From NCBI RefSeq assembly GCF_041434935.1, contig NZ_CP107964.1, positions 5,687,001 to 5,751,000 on the forward strand: a stretch of 64,000 nt of DNA. Reading direction: 5' to 3'. The notes beneath the pieces were generated by a model. That model worked only from the letters and a program-made list of their open reading frames with translations, was not told the DNA's origin and searched no databases. Origin of the DNA: Kitasatospora sp. NBC_00374 (lineage in GTDB: Bacteria; Actinomycetota; Actinomycetes; Streptomycetales; Streptomycetaceae). Shown here piece by piece: positions 1 through 9,310 of this stretch (its first letter is position 1; every line of letters starts with the position of its first letter). The position numbers and the translations under genes are program-made.

Positions 1-26
1 GGCGCGGCTGCGGCAGGCTTCCCGTC

Positions 27-1523
27 ATGAACGACGAACGCGGTGAAACGAACCCCGACCTCGGTCCCCTGCCCGGCCCTGCGCCTGAACCGATGCCCGG
101 CCCCGTGCCCGGTCCGCTGCCCGGCTTCGGGCCCGGTCCGCTCCCCGGGCAGCTGCCGGTCAGAATGCGCGGACCGGCCGACATGGCAGAGATGCTCCCG
201 TACCTGCTCGGCTTCTTCCCCGACGACAGCATCGTGGTCGTCGGGCTGCAGGGCCCCGAGCTTCAGCAGGGAGGAGTCATCCGCGTGGACATCCCCGACG
301 ACCCCGCTGTCTGGCCGCGGGTCGCAGGCGACACGGCGCGGCTGCTGGTCGAGCTCTCCGAGCAGCGTTACGAGCGTCCGGCCCAGGTGCTGGTCTACCT
401 CTGCCGGGACCCTGCTCCGGGTGCCGGTTCGGCGCGTCGCGTACTCGCCGGCCTCGGGCCGCTCTCCGCCGCGCTGGCCGCGGCCTTCGAGCGGGAGGGC
501 GTCGGCGTCAAGGAGTCGCTGTGCGTCTCCGGCGGCAGCTGGTGGTCCTTCCTGTGCACCGGGGCCGACTGCTGTGACCCGGGAGGTACCCCGATCCGAT
601 CCGCGGACGGTCCCGGCCCGCTGGCCGCGGCGGCCACCTTCGCCGGGCTCGCACCGCGCGGCAGCCGAAAGACGATCACGGCAGGCCTCGCCCCGGTCGG
701 GCCGCCCGAGGCGCTGACGCTGCGGGAGGCCATCGAGCAGGCGGGGGCGCCTTTCATCCGCGAGCTGGCCGGGCCCGGCGGCCGGGCCGGAGCGGTCGAC
801 CGGACGGCCCGGATGCTCGCCGGCGCGGTCACCGAGTTCCGGGCCGGAGCCAGGGCGCTCGATGCCGACCGGGTGGCCCGCCTGCTGATCGGCCTGCAGG
901 ACAAGCTCGGGCGCGATCGCGCCGCCGAGTACAGCGAACCGGACGAACTGGTCGCCGCGCAGCGGCTGTGGCGCTATCTCGCCCAGCGGTGCGTGCCCCC
1001 GTTCGAGCACCTCGCCCCGCCACCGATGACCCTGCTGGCATGGACGGCCTGGTTGGCCGGGGACACCGCCACCGCCCGGATCGTGCTCGCCCGGGCCCTC
1101 GACATCGACCCGGGCTACACCCTGGCCCACCTGCTCCACGAGTCGATCAACGGCGGCCTGCTGCCCGACCTGCTCCTGGAGAGCGTCCGCAGGGAGCGGG
1201 CCGGCCGGGCCACCCCGCCCTCGAGCCGGCCCGGGCCGGCCTCCGATCCCGCTCCGCCCCGCCAGGCCCGGCCCCGCGGCACCGATCGCCACACCGCGGG
1301 CCTCGACGACGGCGCCGGCACCCAACAGGACGCGCCGGACGCGGGCGGTGCGGCCGGCCCCGGCGGGCCCGCCCCGGAGCAGACCGCCGAGGGCCCCGAC
1401 GCGGAGCCCGCGGAGGGCGGGCCACCCGCCGGGGCAGCGGAGGGCCCACGCAGGCGCCTCGCCCGGCGCCGACTGCGCCTTCCGGTGCAGCGCCGTCACC
1501 GGGACCACGCGGTGGGTGGCTGA
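27..1523 (+). CDS. DUF4192 domain-containing protein
   Basis: A 498-residue protein of unknown function. The conserved core begins at about residue 47 (PADMAEMLPYLLGFFPDDSI), the hallmark opening of actinobacterial DUF4192 proteins, and runs to about residue 380 with an alpha-helical second half. It is preceded by a Pro/Gly-rich stretch of short PGP repeats (residues 13-43) and followed by about 110 low-complexity Pro/Ala/Gly/Arg residues ending in an Arg-rich tail, both probably disordered. No signal peptide or membrane segment is visible, so it is probably cytoplasmic. The ATG lies only 26 bases from the window edge with no obvious Shine-Dalgarno, so the true start could be downstream. It converges on the peptidase gene. 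Confidence 0.8.
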   Translation: MNDERGETNPDLGPLPGPAPEPMPGPVPGPLPGFGPGPLPGQLPVRMRGPADMAEMLPYLLGFFPDDSIVVVGLQGPELQQGGVIRVDIPDDPAVWPRVAGDTARLLVELSEQRYERPAQVLVYLCRDPAPGAGSARRVLAGLGPLSAALAAAFEREGVGVKESLCVSGGSWWSFLCTGADCCDPGGTPIRSADGPGPLAAAATFAGLAPRGSRKTITAGLAPVGPPEALTLREAIEQAGAPFIRELAGPGGRAGAVDRTARMLAGAVTEFRAGARALDADRVARLLIGLQDKLGRDRAAEYSEPDELVAAQRLWRYLAQRCVPPFEHLAPPPMTLLAWTAWLAGDTATARIVLARALDIDPGYTLAHLLHESINGGLLPDLLLESVRRERAGRATPPSSRPGPASDPAPPRQARPRGTDRHTAGLDDGAGTQQDAPDAGGAAGPGGPAPEQTAEGPDAEPAEGGPPAGAAEGPRRRLARRRLRLPVQRRHRDHAVGG

Positions 1524-1590
1524 GATGCCCCGGCGACCGCTCCGAGGCCGGGTCGCGCCGGTGTATCCCGTCATGCGCCGGGTGGTGCGG

Positions 1591-2904
1591 CTACAGCTCG
1601 CCGCGCGCCATCCGGATCAGCCGGTCGAGCACCGCGCCACCACTCACCCGCAGGCCGTCGTGCTCCCACTCGTTGGTCACCCAGGTGCGCACGTTGCCCA
1701 CCGCCCGCGCGGTGGCCAGCGAGTCCGCGGTGTCGACGTACATGTCGTCGTGGTAGACCGCGGCGAACACCGGCACCTCGTTGGCCGCCAGCCGATCGAG
1801 GTCGTACAGGTCGGGCCAGTCCGTGCGCTCGGCGAGCAGCTGCGCCGTCTCACGCAGCGGCCGCAGCGCCGGGTCGGTCTCGAACATCCAGGGGTAGATC
1901 ATCTCCCCGGTGAACAGGACCGGGGAGTCCGAGGCCAGCGCCTGTGCCGCGTCGAACTCGGGGAACTCCTTGCGGACGCGCTCCGCGGCCCAGCCCGTGC
2001 CGGCCGGGTCCACCGAGCGCTGGCCGTAGATCGACTCGTGCATCAGCGCGTAGAGCGGCCCGGTGGCGAAGGACACCTGCGCCTGCACACCGGCCAGGAA
2101 GGTGTCCGAGAGCTCCGGCCCGTCCACGCCCTCCACCCAGGCCTCCTCCAGCAGGTAGTGCAGGCTGTGCGAGCCGGCTCCGCCGCCGAGCAGCAGCCCG
2201 AGCGCCTGGAACGCCTGGACGGTCAGCAGGCCGCCGTCCGGCAGGTCGGCCGGGCGCCGGGTGAGGTACGCCGCGATCCGGCGGACCGTCTCGGCGTCCT
2301 GCGGGTAGCGGCGGTAGTGCGCCGCGTTCTTGTCCGCCACCCTTGGGTACGCGGCGCGGTAGACGTCGTCGGCCGAGGTCCGCAGTCCGGCCAGGCCTCC
2401 CGTCACGAACGCCTCGCGCAGGCCGTGCGGCGCGAGGGACAGGTAGGTCAGGGTGCAGAAACCGCCGTAGCTCTGCCCGAGCAGGCTCCACTTCCCCCCG
2501 TCCCCGAGCAGCAGGCGTCGGATCAGTTCGGCGTCCTGCACGATCGCGTCGGCGCGGAAGTGCGCGAGGTAGTCGGCCTGCTGCCGGGCGTCGCCCCGGC
2601 GCGCCAGTGTCTGGCGCCCCGCGGGGGTGGAGCGGCCGGTGCCGCGCTGGTCGAGCAGCAGCACCCGGTACCCGTCCAGCGCCCGGGCCAGCCAGCCGTC
2701 CCGGCCGAGGGGCCGCCCGGCCTTGCCGCCGGGGCCGCCCTGGAGGAACAGCAGCCACGGCAGATCGTCGTGCTCACGGCCTGCGGCTGCCACCTCTCGG
2801 GCGTACACCTCGATCCGCTCGCCTTCGGGCCGCCGGTGGTCGAGCGGCACCCGGAAGACGTGATCGGTGGTGACGATTCCGGGCAGCCGGCTGGTGGTGG
2901 ACAT
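1591..2904 (-). CDS. alpha/beta-hydrolase, prolyl aminopeptidase-like (S33)
   Basis: A 437-residue alpha/beta-hydrolase resembling proline iminopeptidases, which remove N-terminal Pro from peptides. Visible elements are the oxyanion-hole HGGP-type motif as FLQGGPGGKAG, the DQRGTGRST segment typical of prolyl aminopeptidases, the nucleophile elbow LLGQSYGGF (GxSxG, Ser nucleophile), and a C-terminal NEWEHDGLR carrying the likely catalytic His. No signal peptide is present, so a cytoplasmic enzyme is expected. The ATG at 2904 is preceded by GAGGAG four bases upstream; the open frame continues further upstream, but the conserved sequence starts here. It is divergent from the debranching-enzyme gene. 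Substrate specificity is inferred from family resemblance only. Confidence 0.85.
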   Translation of the reverse strand: MSTTSRLPGIVTTDHVFRVPLDHRRPEGERIEVYAREVAAAGREHDDLPWLLFLQGGPGGKAGRPLGRDGWLARALDGYRVLLLDQRGTGRSTPAGRQTLARRGDARQQADYLAHFRADAIVQDAELIRRLLLGDGGKWSLLGQSYGGFCTLTYLSLAPHGLREAFVTGGLAGLRTSADDVYRAAYPRVADKNAAHYRRYPQDAETVRRIAAYLTRRPADLPDGGLLTVQAFQALGLLLGGGAGSHSLHYLLEEAWVEGVDGPELSDTFLAGVQAQVSFATGPLYALMHESIYGQRSVDPAGTGWAAERVRKEFPEFDAAQALASDSPVLFTGEMIYPWMFETDPALRPLRETAQLLAERTDWPDLYDLDRLAANEVPVFAAVYHDDMYVDTADSLATARAVGNVRTWVTNEWEHDGLRVSGGAVLDRLIRMARGEL

Positions 2905-3441
2905 GCAACTCCTCGGTCCGTGCTGGTCACAGGCTTGGTTCGGCAGCCTCCGCCGGGGTCTCCGATGCGGGCGCCGGTGCCCACGCACCGTATCCTGGCG
3001 GCGCACACGGGTAGCCGCGGCCGGGTCACGGCCCGAGGCGCCCGGAGCCGCGTGATTCCGGGCAATGACGCCCGGTGCCATCGGCGATCGGGTGGGGTCC
3101 GAGGTGCGCGCGGCCGCCGGGCAGGGGGACACCGGACCGGCGTGACCTGGGGCAGGTGCGGTGCGTTCACTCTGCGGGATGCCACCGAAGCCGAACCGCG
3201 ACCGATGCTCCTACCGCCGCACGGCGGCGGCGGAGCCGTGGCCCAGCGCCCCACGACGGTCATGGGCCACACGGACCGTGCCGGGAGCTGTACTCTCCGG
3301 GACGGCCACGGTTCGACGGCCGGAGCCTGCACCGGTACAGCCGCAGGGGCAGCAGGGCAGTACCGATCGCGAGCCGACACGGCTCGGGGCCGGGGGACGA
3401 CGAGAACGAACAGACCGGTCGAGCAAGGGGAGGAGAGCCCG
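2905..3441. other. intergenic region between divergent genes
   Basis: About 540 bases between the S33 peptidase and the debranching-enzyme gene. Frames are open only because of the GC bias; none shows recognisable protein sequence. It should hold both divergent promoters, but no convincing -35/-10 pair was found. The only clear element is the AGGGGAGGAG ribosome-binding site at 3424-3433 that fixes the downstream GTG start. Confidence 0.5.
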
Positions 3442-5829
3442 GTGAGCACCATGAGGCCGGCACAGGCAGGGCCGCAGGTCGGGCCGAGCGCGGTGCCACC
3501 TGCGGCACCGGCCGCCTGGCCGCACCAGCAGCCTCGGGCGACACCTCCGCCGCCGGGCGTCCAGCCCGCAGGCTCCGGGCCGGCCGGCAGCCCATCGCCC
3601 CCGTACCCGCCGTCCGGCCATCAGCCCCCCGGCCATCCGGCGACCGCCTCGCCGCGGCCCCGGCCCGACCACCCGGCCGCCGCTCCTCCCCGCCAGCCGG
3701 GCCCGCCGCCCAGGCCCCAGCAGGTCTCGACCCACGACGCCGTCCTGTGCGTCAACGCGCCCGCGATGGCCTCCTCGGGCATCGACGGCCAGCTCCGCGG
3801 CCACGGCCTGCACGGGTTCTTCCGGGCCGGGGTCCGCACGCTCGCCCGGATGGAGGTCCGAGTCGGCGGCATGGAGCCGATGCCGCTCCAGGGCACGCTC
3901 ACCTCGGCCGCCGCCGCGCGCTTCCTCGGCGCGGTCCGCCTCCCCGGCGATCCCGATCCCGACCCGGCGCTGACCGTGGAGCGGCTGCGGCACGCCGACG
4001 GGACGGAGAGCATCACCGTCCGCAACACCGGTGCCCGCCCGGCCCGCCTGCCGTTGGAGATCGCGCTCGGTACCGACCTCGGTCTGCTCACCGACATCGC
4101 GGCCGGCCGCCGCTCGGCGGACCTTCCGGGGCAGGTGCAGTCCGCAGGCCTGCGCTGGGCGGGCCACGGCCGCAGCGCGACGGTGTCCGCCCAGCCCTCC
4201 CCGCATGCCGTCCTGGCCGGGGCCGGCGTGCTCCGCTGGGACTTGGAGGTCCAGGCCGGGGCGCGCTGGTCCGTCGAACTGTGTGCGGAGCTGGAGTCGG
4301 CGTCGGCGGCCGTCCGCCCGCCGACCGGCCGCGGGGCCGGCGTGCCGCTGCCCTGGGCCGAACCAGAGGTGCGCAGCGACGACCCCCGCGCCGTGCAACT
4401 GGTCGTACGTTCGCTGGACACCCTGGGCGGCCTGCTGATCGCCGACCCGGACCGGCCGACCGACCTGTACGCCGCCTCCGGCGCGCCGTGGCGCTTCGGC
4501 ATGACCCCGGCCGACGCGATCTGGGCCGCAAGGCTGACCCTGCCGCTGGGCACCCGGCTGGCCGCGGGCACCCTGCGGGCCCTCGCCAGGCGCCAGCACG
4601 TGGGCGGTGCACCGGGCCCCGGTGGCCCGGCCGCACCGCAGTCCGTCGGGGCGACGTCCGCGGCCGCACCGGCCAGCGCCGACGGCGTGAATTCCGCAGG
4701 CTCGGCGGAGGTCGGCTCGGGCGGCCGTTTGGACGGGCTGATCCCCGGCCCGCTCCGACACGCCGGGCCCGAGCTGCCGCCCTCCTGCACGGCGACCGAG
4801 GCCACCCTGCTGTTCGTCACCCTGCTGGCCGAGGCCTGGCGCTGGGGCCTTCCGCGCCAGGAGGTGGCTGAGCTGCTGCCCGCCGCGGAGCGGGCCCTCG
4901 GAGCCCTGCGCGGCGCCCTCGGGGACGGCGAGGACGGCCCCGAGGGGTTCGTCACGGACCTGGGCCGTACCGCGGAGGACCGCGCCACCCGCCCGGCGGC
5001 CGCCAGGTGCGAGGTGCAGGCCCAGGCGCACCGGGCCGCCCTGCACGGCGCCGACCTGCTCGCCGCCTTCGGCCGCCCCGGCGCCGAGGAGTGGCGCGCC
5101 TGGGCGGCCCGTCTGCGGGAGCGATTCCGGGAGCAGTTCTGGATCGACGACCTGTCAGGTGGGCGTCCGGCCGCGGCCATGCTGGCCGGCGGCCGGACGG
5201 TGCCGGCCGTCGCCGCCTCCTTCGTCCACCTGCTCGACCGCGGCCTGGCCGGTGAGGGCGAGCTCCACGAAGGTCTGCTCGACCGCGAGCAGACCCGCGT
5301 CCTGGCCCAGCGGCTGGCCTCCCCGGAGCTGGACACAGGCTGGGGGTTGCGAACGTTGAGCGCCAAGTCCCCGCGGTTCAACCCGCTCGGCCACCGCAGT
5401 GGCGCGGTCCGCGTCCACGAGACGGTGCTCGCGGTGTCCGGCCTCGCGGAGGCCGGCTTCGAGCGCGAGGCCGGAGTCCTGCTGGAGGGCCTGCTGGACG
5501 CCGCCCGCCACTTCGAGGGCAGGCTCCCCGAGATGTACGCGGGTGAGCAACGGGTGGCCGACTGCCCGCCTGCGCCGCACCCGGCGGCCTGCCGCCCGGC
5601 CGCGGTCGCCGCCGCTGCCGCTGTGCACCTCGTGCTCTCGCTCGCCGGCGTCCGCCCCGACGTCCCGGCCGGGCGGGTGGCGGTCCGACCGGCCAGCACC
5701 GCGCCGCTGGGGATGCTCCAGCTCACCGGCCTCCGGGTGGCGAACGAGCCCTTCTCGGTCCGGGTGAGCCGGATCGGTGTGGCCGTGGTGGAAGAGGCGT
5801 CGACGGAGCTCCAGCTCGGCGCCGGCTGA
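3442..5829 (+). CDS. glycogen debranching N-terminal domain protein (amylo-alpha-1,6-glucosidase-like)
   Basis: A 795-residue protein related to bacterial amylo-alpha-1,6-glucosidases. About 90 Pro-rich residues precede a bis-type glycogen-debranching N-terminal domain, beginning near DAVLCVNAPAMASS and continuing through a beta-rich region to about residue 310. The C-terminal half resembles the (alpha/alpha)6 barrel of GH63/GH133-like enzymes (EEWRAWAARLRERFREQFW, FNPLGHRSGAVRVHE). Family members act on alpha-1,6 branches of glycogen or related glucans; actual activity here is inferred. The GTG start at 3442 has a strong AGGAG 6 to 10 bases upstream. It lacks a signal peptide. Two internal Gly/Ala-rich linkers (near residues 385-430) are unusual insertions. 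Confidence 0.75.
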   Translation: MSTMRPAQAGPQVGPSAVPPAAPAAWPHQQPRATPPPPGVQPAGSGPAGSPSPPYPPSGHQPPGHPATASPRPRPDHPAAAPPRQPGPPPRPQQVSTHDAVLCVNAPAMASSGIDGQLRGHGLHGFFRAGVRTLARMEVRVGGMEPMPLQGTLTSAAAARFLGAVRLPGDPDPDPALTVERLRHADGTESITVRNTGARPARLPLEIALGTDLGLLTDIAAGRRSADLPGQVQSAGLRWAGHGRSATVSAQPSPHAVLAGAGVLRWDLEVQAGARWSVELCAELESASAAVRPPTGRGAGVPLPWAEPEVRSDDPRAVQLVVRSLDTLGGLLIADPDRPTDLYAASGAPWRFGMTPADAIWAARLTLPLGTRLAAGTLRALARRQHVGGAPGPGGPAAPQSVGATSAAAPASADGVNSAGSAEVGSGGRLDGLIPGPLRHAGPELPPSCTATEATLLFVTLLAEAWRWGLPRQEVAELLPAAERALGALRGALGDGEDGPEGFVTDLGRTAEDRATRPAAARCEVQAQAHRAALHGADLLAAFGRPGAEEWRAWAARLRERFREQFWIDDLSGGRPAAAMLAGGRTVPAVAASFVHLLDRGLAGEGELHEGLLDREQTRVLAQRLASPELDTGWGLRTLSAKSPRFNPLGHRSGAVRVHETVLAVSGLAEAGFEREAGVLLEGLLDAARHFEGRLPEMYAGEQRVADCPPAPHPAACRPAAVAAAAAVHLVLSLAGVRPDVPAGRVAVRPASTAPLGMLQLTGLRVANEPFSVRVSRIGVAVVEEASTELQLGAG

Positions 5830-5966
5830 GCCCGGAGGCCCGGAGGCCCGGAGGCGCAGGGGCCACGCGGGCACGCGGGCACGCGGGCACACGGGTGCAC
5901 GGAGGCGCGCCTCGGTGACCCGCCGGGGAGCGGGGATTCGAGGCCCGGGCTGCGGCGCTCTGTGCT

Positions 5967-5990
5967 TATCGTCAAAGAGACGACTATCAT
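5967..5990 (+). promoter_or_regulatory. candidate -10 box and operator of the Nudix regulator gene
   Basis: TATCAT at 5985-5990 fits a sigma-HrdB -10 hexamer and lies only 7 bases before the ATG, which would give a leaderless message. Overlapping it is an imperfect palindrome, ATCGTC-aaaga-GACGAC, at 5968-5984, a plausible autoregulatory site. No good -35 was seen, so this rests on pattern only. Confidence 0.35.
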
Positions 5991-5997
5991 CGTCGCC

Positions 5998-6741
5998 ATG
6001 TCGCGTTATGACCCGTCGGCCTTCCCCCCGTTCGCAGTCACAGTCGACCTGGTGGTGCTGACGGTTCGCGAGCACGCGCTCTGCGCACTGCTGGTGAAAC
6101 GAGGTGAGGCGCCCTTCCAGGGCTACTGGGCCCTGCCCGGAGGCTTCGTACGCCCCGACGAGGGGCTGGCCGAGGCGGCCTCCCGCGAGCTGGCCGAGGA
6201 GACCGGCCTGCGAGCCTCCTCCGCGCCCGGCCAGGCCGCGGTTGGCGCACACCTGGAACAGCTGGCGACCTACGGCCACCCCCAGCGCGACCCGCGGATG
6301 CGGGTTGTCAGCGTCGCCCACCTGGTGCTGGCGCCCGACCTGCCGACCCCGCGCCCCGGAGGTGACGCCAGCGGCGCACGGTGGGCGCCGGTCGGCGACC
6401 TGCTCGGCCAGACCCCGACCGACGGCGTCCCGCTGGCCTTCGACCACGGCCAGATCCTGGCGGACGGCGTCGAGCGAGCCCGCTCCAAGATCGAGTACTC
6501 CTCGCTGGCCACCGCCTTCTGCCCGCCGGAGTTCACCGTGGGCGAGCTCCGCCGGGTGTACGAGGCGGTCTGGGGCGTCACCCTGGACCCGCGGAACTTC
6601 CACCGCAAGGTGACCGGCACCCCGGGCTTCCTGCTGCCGTCGGGAGGCACCACGACCCGTCAGGGCGGCCGCCCGGCCCAGCTCTTCACCGCCGGGGGCG
6701 CCACCGTCCTCAACCCGCCGATGCTGCGCCCGGAAGCCTGA
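5998..6741 (+). CDS. NrtR-like Nudix/winged-helix transcriptional regulator
   Basis: A 247-residue protein with an N-terminal Nudix domain (residues 8-140) and a C-terminal winged-helix region (about 155-230, ending FHRKVTGTPGFL), the layout of NrtR regulators that sense ADP-ribose derivatives and control NAD metabolism or sugar catabolism. The Nudix box at residues 49-71 is complete (Gly49, Glu55, REL, EE and Gly70), so hydrolase activity may be retained; many NrtR proteins have lost it. No NAD-related gene is adjacent, so its regulon is unknown. The start is placed at the ATG of MSRYDPSAF because family members begin here; no Shine-Dalgarno is present and a -10-like box lies 7 bases upstream, suggesting a leaderless mRNA. 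Confidence 0.85.
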   Translation: MSRYDPSAFPPFAVTVDLVVLTVREHALCALLVKRGEAPFQGYWALPGGFVRPDEGLAEAASRELAEETGLRASSAPGQAAVGAHLEQLATYGHPQRDPRMRVVSVAHLVLAPDLPTPRPGGDASGARWAPVGDLLGQTPTDGVPLAFDHGQILADGVERARSKIEYSSLATAFCPPEFTVGELRRVYEAVWGVTLDPRNFHRKVTGTPGFLLPSGGTTTRQGGRPAQLFTAGGATVLNPPMLRPEA

Positions 6742-6941
6742 CCGCCACCCGGCGGGCGGGTGCCGCCCTCCGGGCGGCCGGCCGGTCCCCTGATCGAGTG
6801 AGCTGCCGGGCCACGCCGTCTCCCACACATCCGTAATGCCCGGTTTCGGCACGATCGCGTCCTAGTGTGCTCGCGCAGGCACACGGGGACGCCCCCGGTG
6901 CCTCGCAGACCCGGTCGGACGAGGACATGGGAGCACCAGCG

Positions 6942-8381
6942 ATGATCCAGACCACCGGCTTGACCAAGGTCTACCGGCGCGGACGCCCGCCCGCCCTGCT
7001 CGACCTCACCTTCGACGCCCGGCCCGGTGTCGTCACCGCCCTGCTCGGGGCCGCGGACTCGGGCAAGACCACCGCGCTCCGGCTGATGGTGGAGCTCGAA
7101 CGCGGCCAGGGCGTCGCCCTCTTCGGCGGCCGCACCTACCGCGCGCTGCGCCGACCGGAGCGCGAGGTCGGGGTCCTGTTCGCCGGCGGCGGCCCCGGCG
7201 GATCCCGGCAGTTCCCACCCGCCGGCCACCCCGGCCGGCGGGCGCACAGCCATCTCCTGATGCTCGCCGCCGCGATCGGGGTGCCGGCCCGCCGGGCGGA
7301 GGATCTGCTGGAACAGACCCGGCTGGTCACCGTCGCCGATCAGCGGCTGCGCTCCTTCTCGCCGGGGATGAACCGGCGGCTGGCGTTGGCCGGCGCATTG
7401 CTCGGCAGCCCGAAGACACTGGTGCTCGACGCCCCCACCGAAGGCCTGTCCCCGCGCGGCATGGAGTGGTTCCACTCCTTCCTGCGCTCCTTCGCCGTGG
7501 CGGGCGGGACGGTCCTGGTGACCACCCGCAGCCCGGAGGAGGCCGCGGTGCTGGCCGACCGGGTGATCACTCTGGACCAGGGGCGGCTGGTGGCAGACCA
7601 GCCGGTGACCGACTTCCGCCGCACCAGGCTGGGCGGCGAGACCGCCGTCCGCGGACCGCAGATCGCCCGGCTGGCAGACCTGTTGCTGGGTCAGGGTGCC
7701 GAGGTGCGACCGGACGGCACCACGGGCATCGCGGTGAGCGGCATCGGCCGCACCGAGATCGGCGAACTCGCTTACCGGCACGGCATCCTGTTGCACGAAC
7801 TGGCCGACCGGGTGGTCGAGCAGCCGGTCCCGCGTCCGACCCTGCCGACCGTCTCCGGCCGCTCGGGACAGGTCCAGCTCCAGGCCCAGGCGGAGGACCA
7901 GGAGCGCACCCGCCGCCACGCCCGGCCCGCCGGCGAGGCCGAGCCGCCGCCGGGAGCCCAGCCCTCGGCTCCCGGGCCGCGCGAACCCCTGTCCGAGCCC
8001 GCCCACACCGGCCTGATCCCGGTCTCGCTGTCGTCGGCGGCCCCCACGGCGGCCGACCACGCAGACCGCCCCCACCACGCCGACCACCGCGACCGACCCG
8101 GCCACGCCGGCAACGCCGACCACGGCGACCGCTCCCGCACCATTCACCACCCCGACCCCCTCGAGCGGCTGGACCACTTCGACCCGTTCGAGAGCCTGGA
8201 GCACTTCGACCGTCCGGGCCGCCGACCCCGGGCCGACCATCCGGATCACACCACCCACACCACCCACACCACCCACACCACCCACACCACCCCCACCGAC
8301 CGCCCCGCCGCCCCCGTCGACAGCCCCACCCTCCGCCCCGCCGCCCGCCCGTCCGCCGGGCCCGACCAGCTGAGTGAGTGA
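6942..8381 (+). CDS. degenerate ABC transporter ATP-binding protein with His/Asp-rich tail
   Basis: A 479-residue protein with an ABC ATPase fold in residues 1-220. The Walker A loop is intact (GAADSGKT, residues 36-43). The signature is FSPGM (139-143) instead of LSGGQ, the Walker B catalytic Glu is Ala164 (VLDAPTEG), and the H-loop His is Arg196 (TTRSPEE), so hydrolysis is probably weak or absent. Residues 365-450 hold about 16 His and many Asp, ending in four THT-type repeats. ATG 6942 is chosen over an in-frame ATG at 6927 because GGGAG lies 8 bases upstream. It overlaps the permease gene by 4 bases, so the two are surely co-translated. Substrate unknown. Confidence 0.75.
   Translation: MIQTTGLTKVYRRGRPPALLDLTFDARPGVVTALLGAADSGKTTALRLMVELERGQGVALFGGRTYRALRRPEREVGVLFAGGGPGGSRQFPPAGHPGRRAHSHLLMLAAAIGVPARRAEDLLEQTRLVTVADQRLRSFSPGMNRRLALAGALLGSPKTLVLDAPTEGLSPRGMEWFHSFLRSFAVAGGTVLVTTRSPEEAAVLADRVITLDQGRLVADQPVTDFRRTRLGGETAVRGPQIARLADLLLGQGAEVRPDGTTGIAVSGIGRTEIGELAYRHGILLHELADRVVEQPVPRPTLPTVSGRSGQVQLQAQAEDQERTRRHARPAGEAEPPPGAQPSAPGPREPLSEPAHTGLIPVSLSSAAPTAADHADRPHHADHRDRPGHAGNADHGDRSRTIHHPDPLERLDHFDPFESLEHFDRPGRRPRADHPDHTTHTTHTTHTTHTTPTDRPAAPVDSPTLRPAARPSAGPDQLSE
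8247..8291 (+). repeat. five perfect 9-bp tandem repeats (CACACCACC)
   Basis: Five exact CACACCACC units lie in frame inside the 3' part of the ABC ATPase gene and encode the THT-type His repeats. The unit length is a multiple of three, so copy-number changes by slippage would alter tail length without a frameshift. Confidence 0.9.
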
Positions 8382-9241
8382 CCGTGCGCGTACTTGCCTA
8401 CGAGGTGCGCCGACTGCGCAGCCTCCGCTCGACCTGGTTGATCGTGGCCACCGTCGTGGTCTGCAACGTGGCCACCGCGGCGGTGCTCACCGTGCGGTTG
8501 CCCGGCGGGCCGTTGTCCGCCCGGGACGCCGTCCGTGCCGTCACCGCCCTGGTCCCGCTGCTGCCGCTGCCTTTCGCGGCTCTGGGCGCCGGGGCGCTGG
8601 GCGCGCTCTCGTACGGTCACGAGGTGCGGCACCCGGGGTTGGCGGCGTCGCGGGTGAGACTCGGGCGGCGGCTCGCGCTGGTGGCGGCCAAGCTCGCCGT
8701 GCTGACCCCGGTCGCACTGCTGCTGGCGGTCCTCACCCTGACGCTGGACGCGCTGGTCGTCCGGATCGCGCTGCCGCCGGAGGTGACCGTCGGAGCGCTG
8801 GCGGACCCGGCGCTGCTGCGCCCCGAACTCTTCGCGGCCGCGCCGCCGGCCGCACTGGTCCACTCGTTGCCGGCCTTCGCCGCGCTGGTCCTGCTCAGCG
8901 GCTGGGCCGGGCTGCTGATCACCTCGGTGGTGCGGAGCGCCGCGGCCGGTGTGCTGTTGCTGGCGGCGCTGCCCGTGCTGATGGCGCCCGCCGTTGGCCT
9001 GGCGCTGCGTCAGGCCGGCGGCGGCTGGCCGGTCTGGGCCCGGGAGTTGATGCCGTTCCGGTACGGGCTGGAGCGGCTGGACGGGTTGGACCTCGGGTCC
9101 GGCCTCGGCGTCCTTCACCTGGGTGCGCCCTCCGGGTCGCCGTCGGCGGGCGCGGTCGCGCTGGCGGGCGCCCTCGCGGTGCCCGCGGTCCTGCTGGTGC
9201 TGGCGGGTGTGCTGGTGCAGATCCGCCGCCGGGCCCTGTGA
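8378..9241 (+). CDS. ABC-2-like transporter permease
   Basis: A 287-residue integral membrane protein with about six hydrophobic segments (for example near residues 20-38, 55-75, 95-125, 165-185, 190-215 and 260-282), matching ABC-2-type permeases. It starts with GTG overlapping the stop of the ATPase gene (GTGA), so it is the membrane partner of that unusual ATP-binding protein. Both genes sit immediately upstream of the sporulation regulator whiH, which is transcribed separately. No substrate-specific motif is seen. The pair could be an exporter or a regulatory membrane complex; the degenerate ATPase makes ordinary ATP-driven export uncertain. Confidence 0.75.
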   Translation: MTVRVLAYEVRRLRSLRSTWLIVATVVVCNVATAAVLTVRLPGGPLSARDAVRAVTALVPLLPLPFAALGAGALGALSYGHEVRHPGLAASRVRLGRRLALVAAKLAVLTPVALLLAVLTLTLDALVVRIALPPEVTVGALADPALLRPELFAAAPPAALVHSLPAFAALVLLSGWAGLLITSVVRSAAAGVLLLAALPVLMAPAVGLALRQAGGGWPVWARELMPFRYGLERLDGLDLGSGLGVLHLGAPSGSPSAGAVALAGALAVPAVLLVLAGVLVQIRRRAL

Positions 9242-9310
9242 TCACCGGGTTGCCGCTCCGATGCGGTGACCACCCGTCAGGGATCGTTCAGATCGCAAGT
9301 CCGAAATGGT

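Noticed and set aside
8247..8291. Short regular repeats that could suggest a CRISPR array
   Set aside because: Units are 9 bp, directly adjacent without spacers and in frame within a gene.
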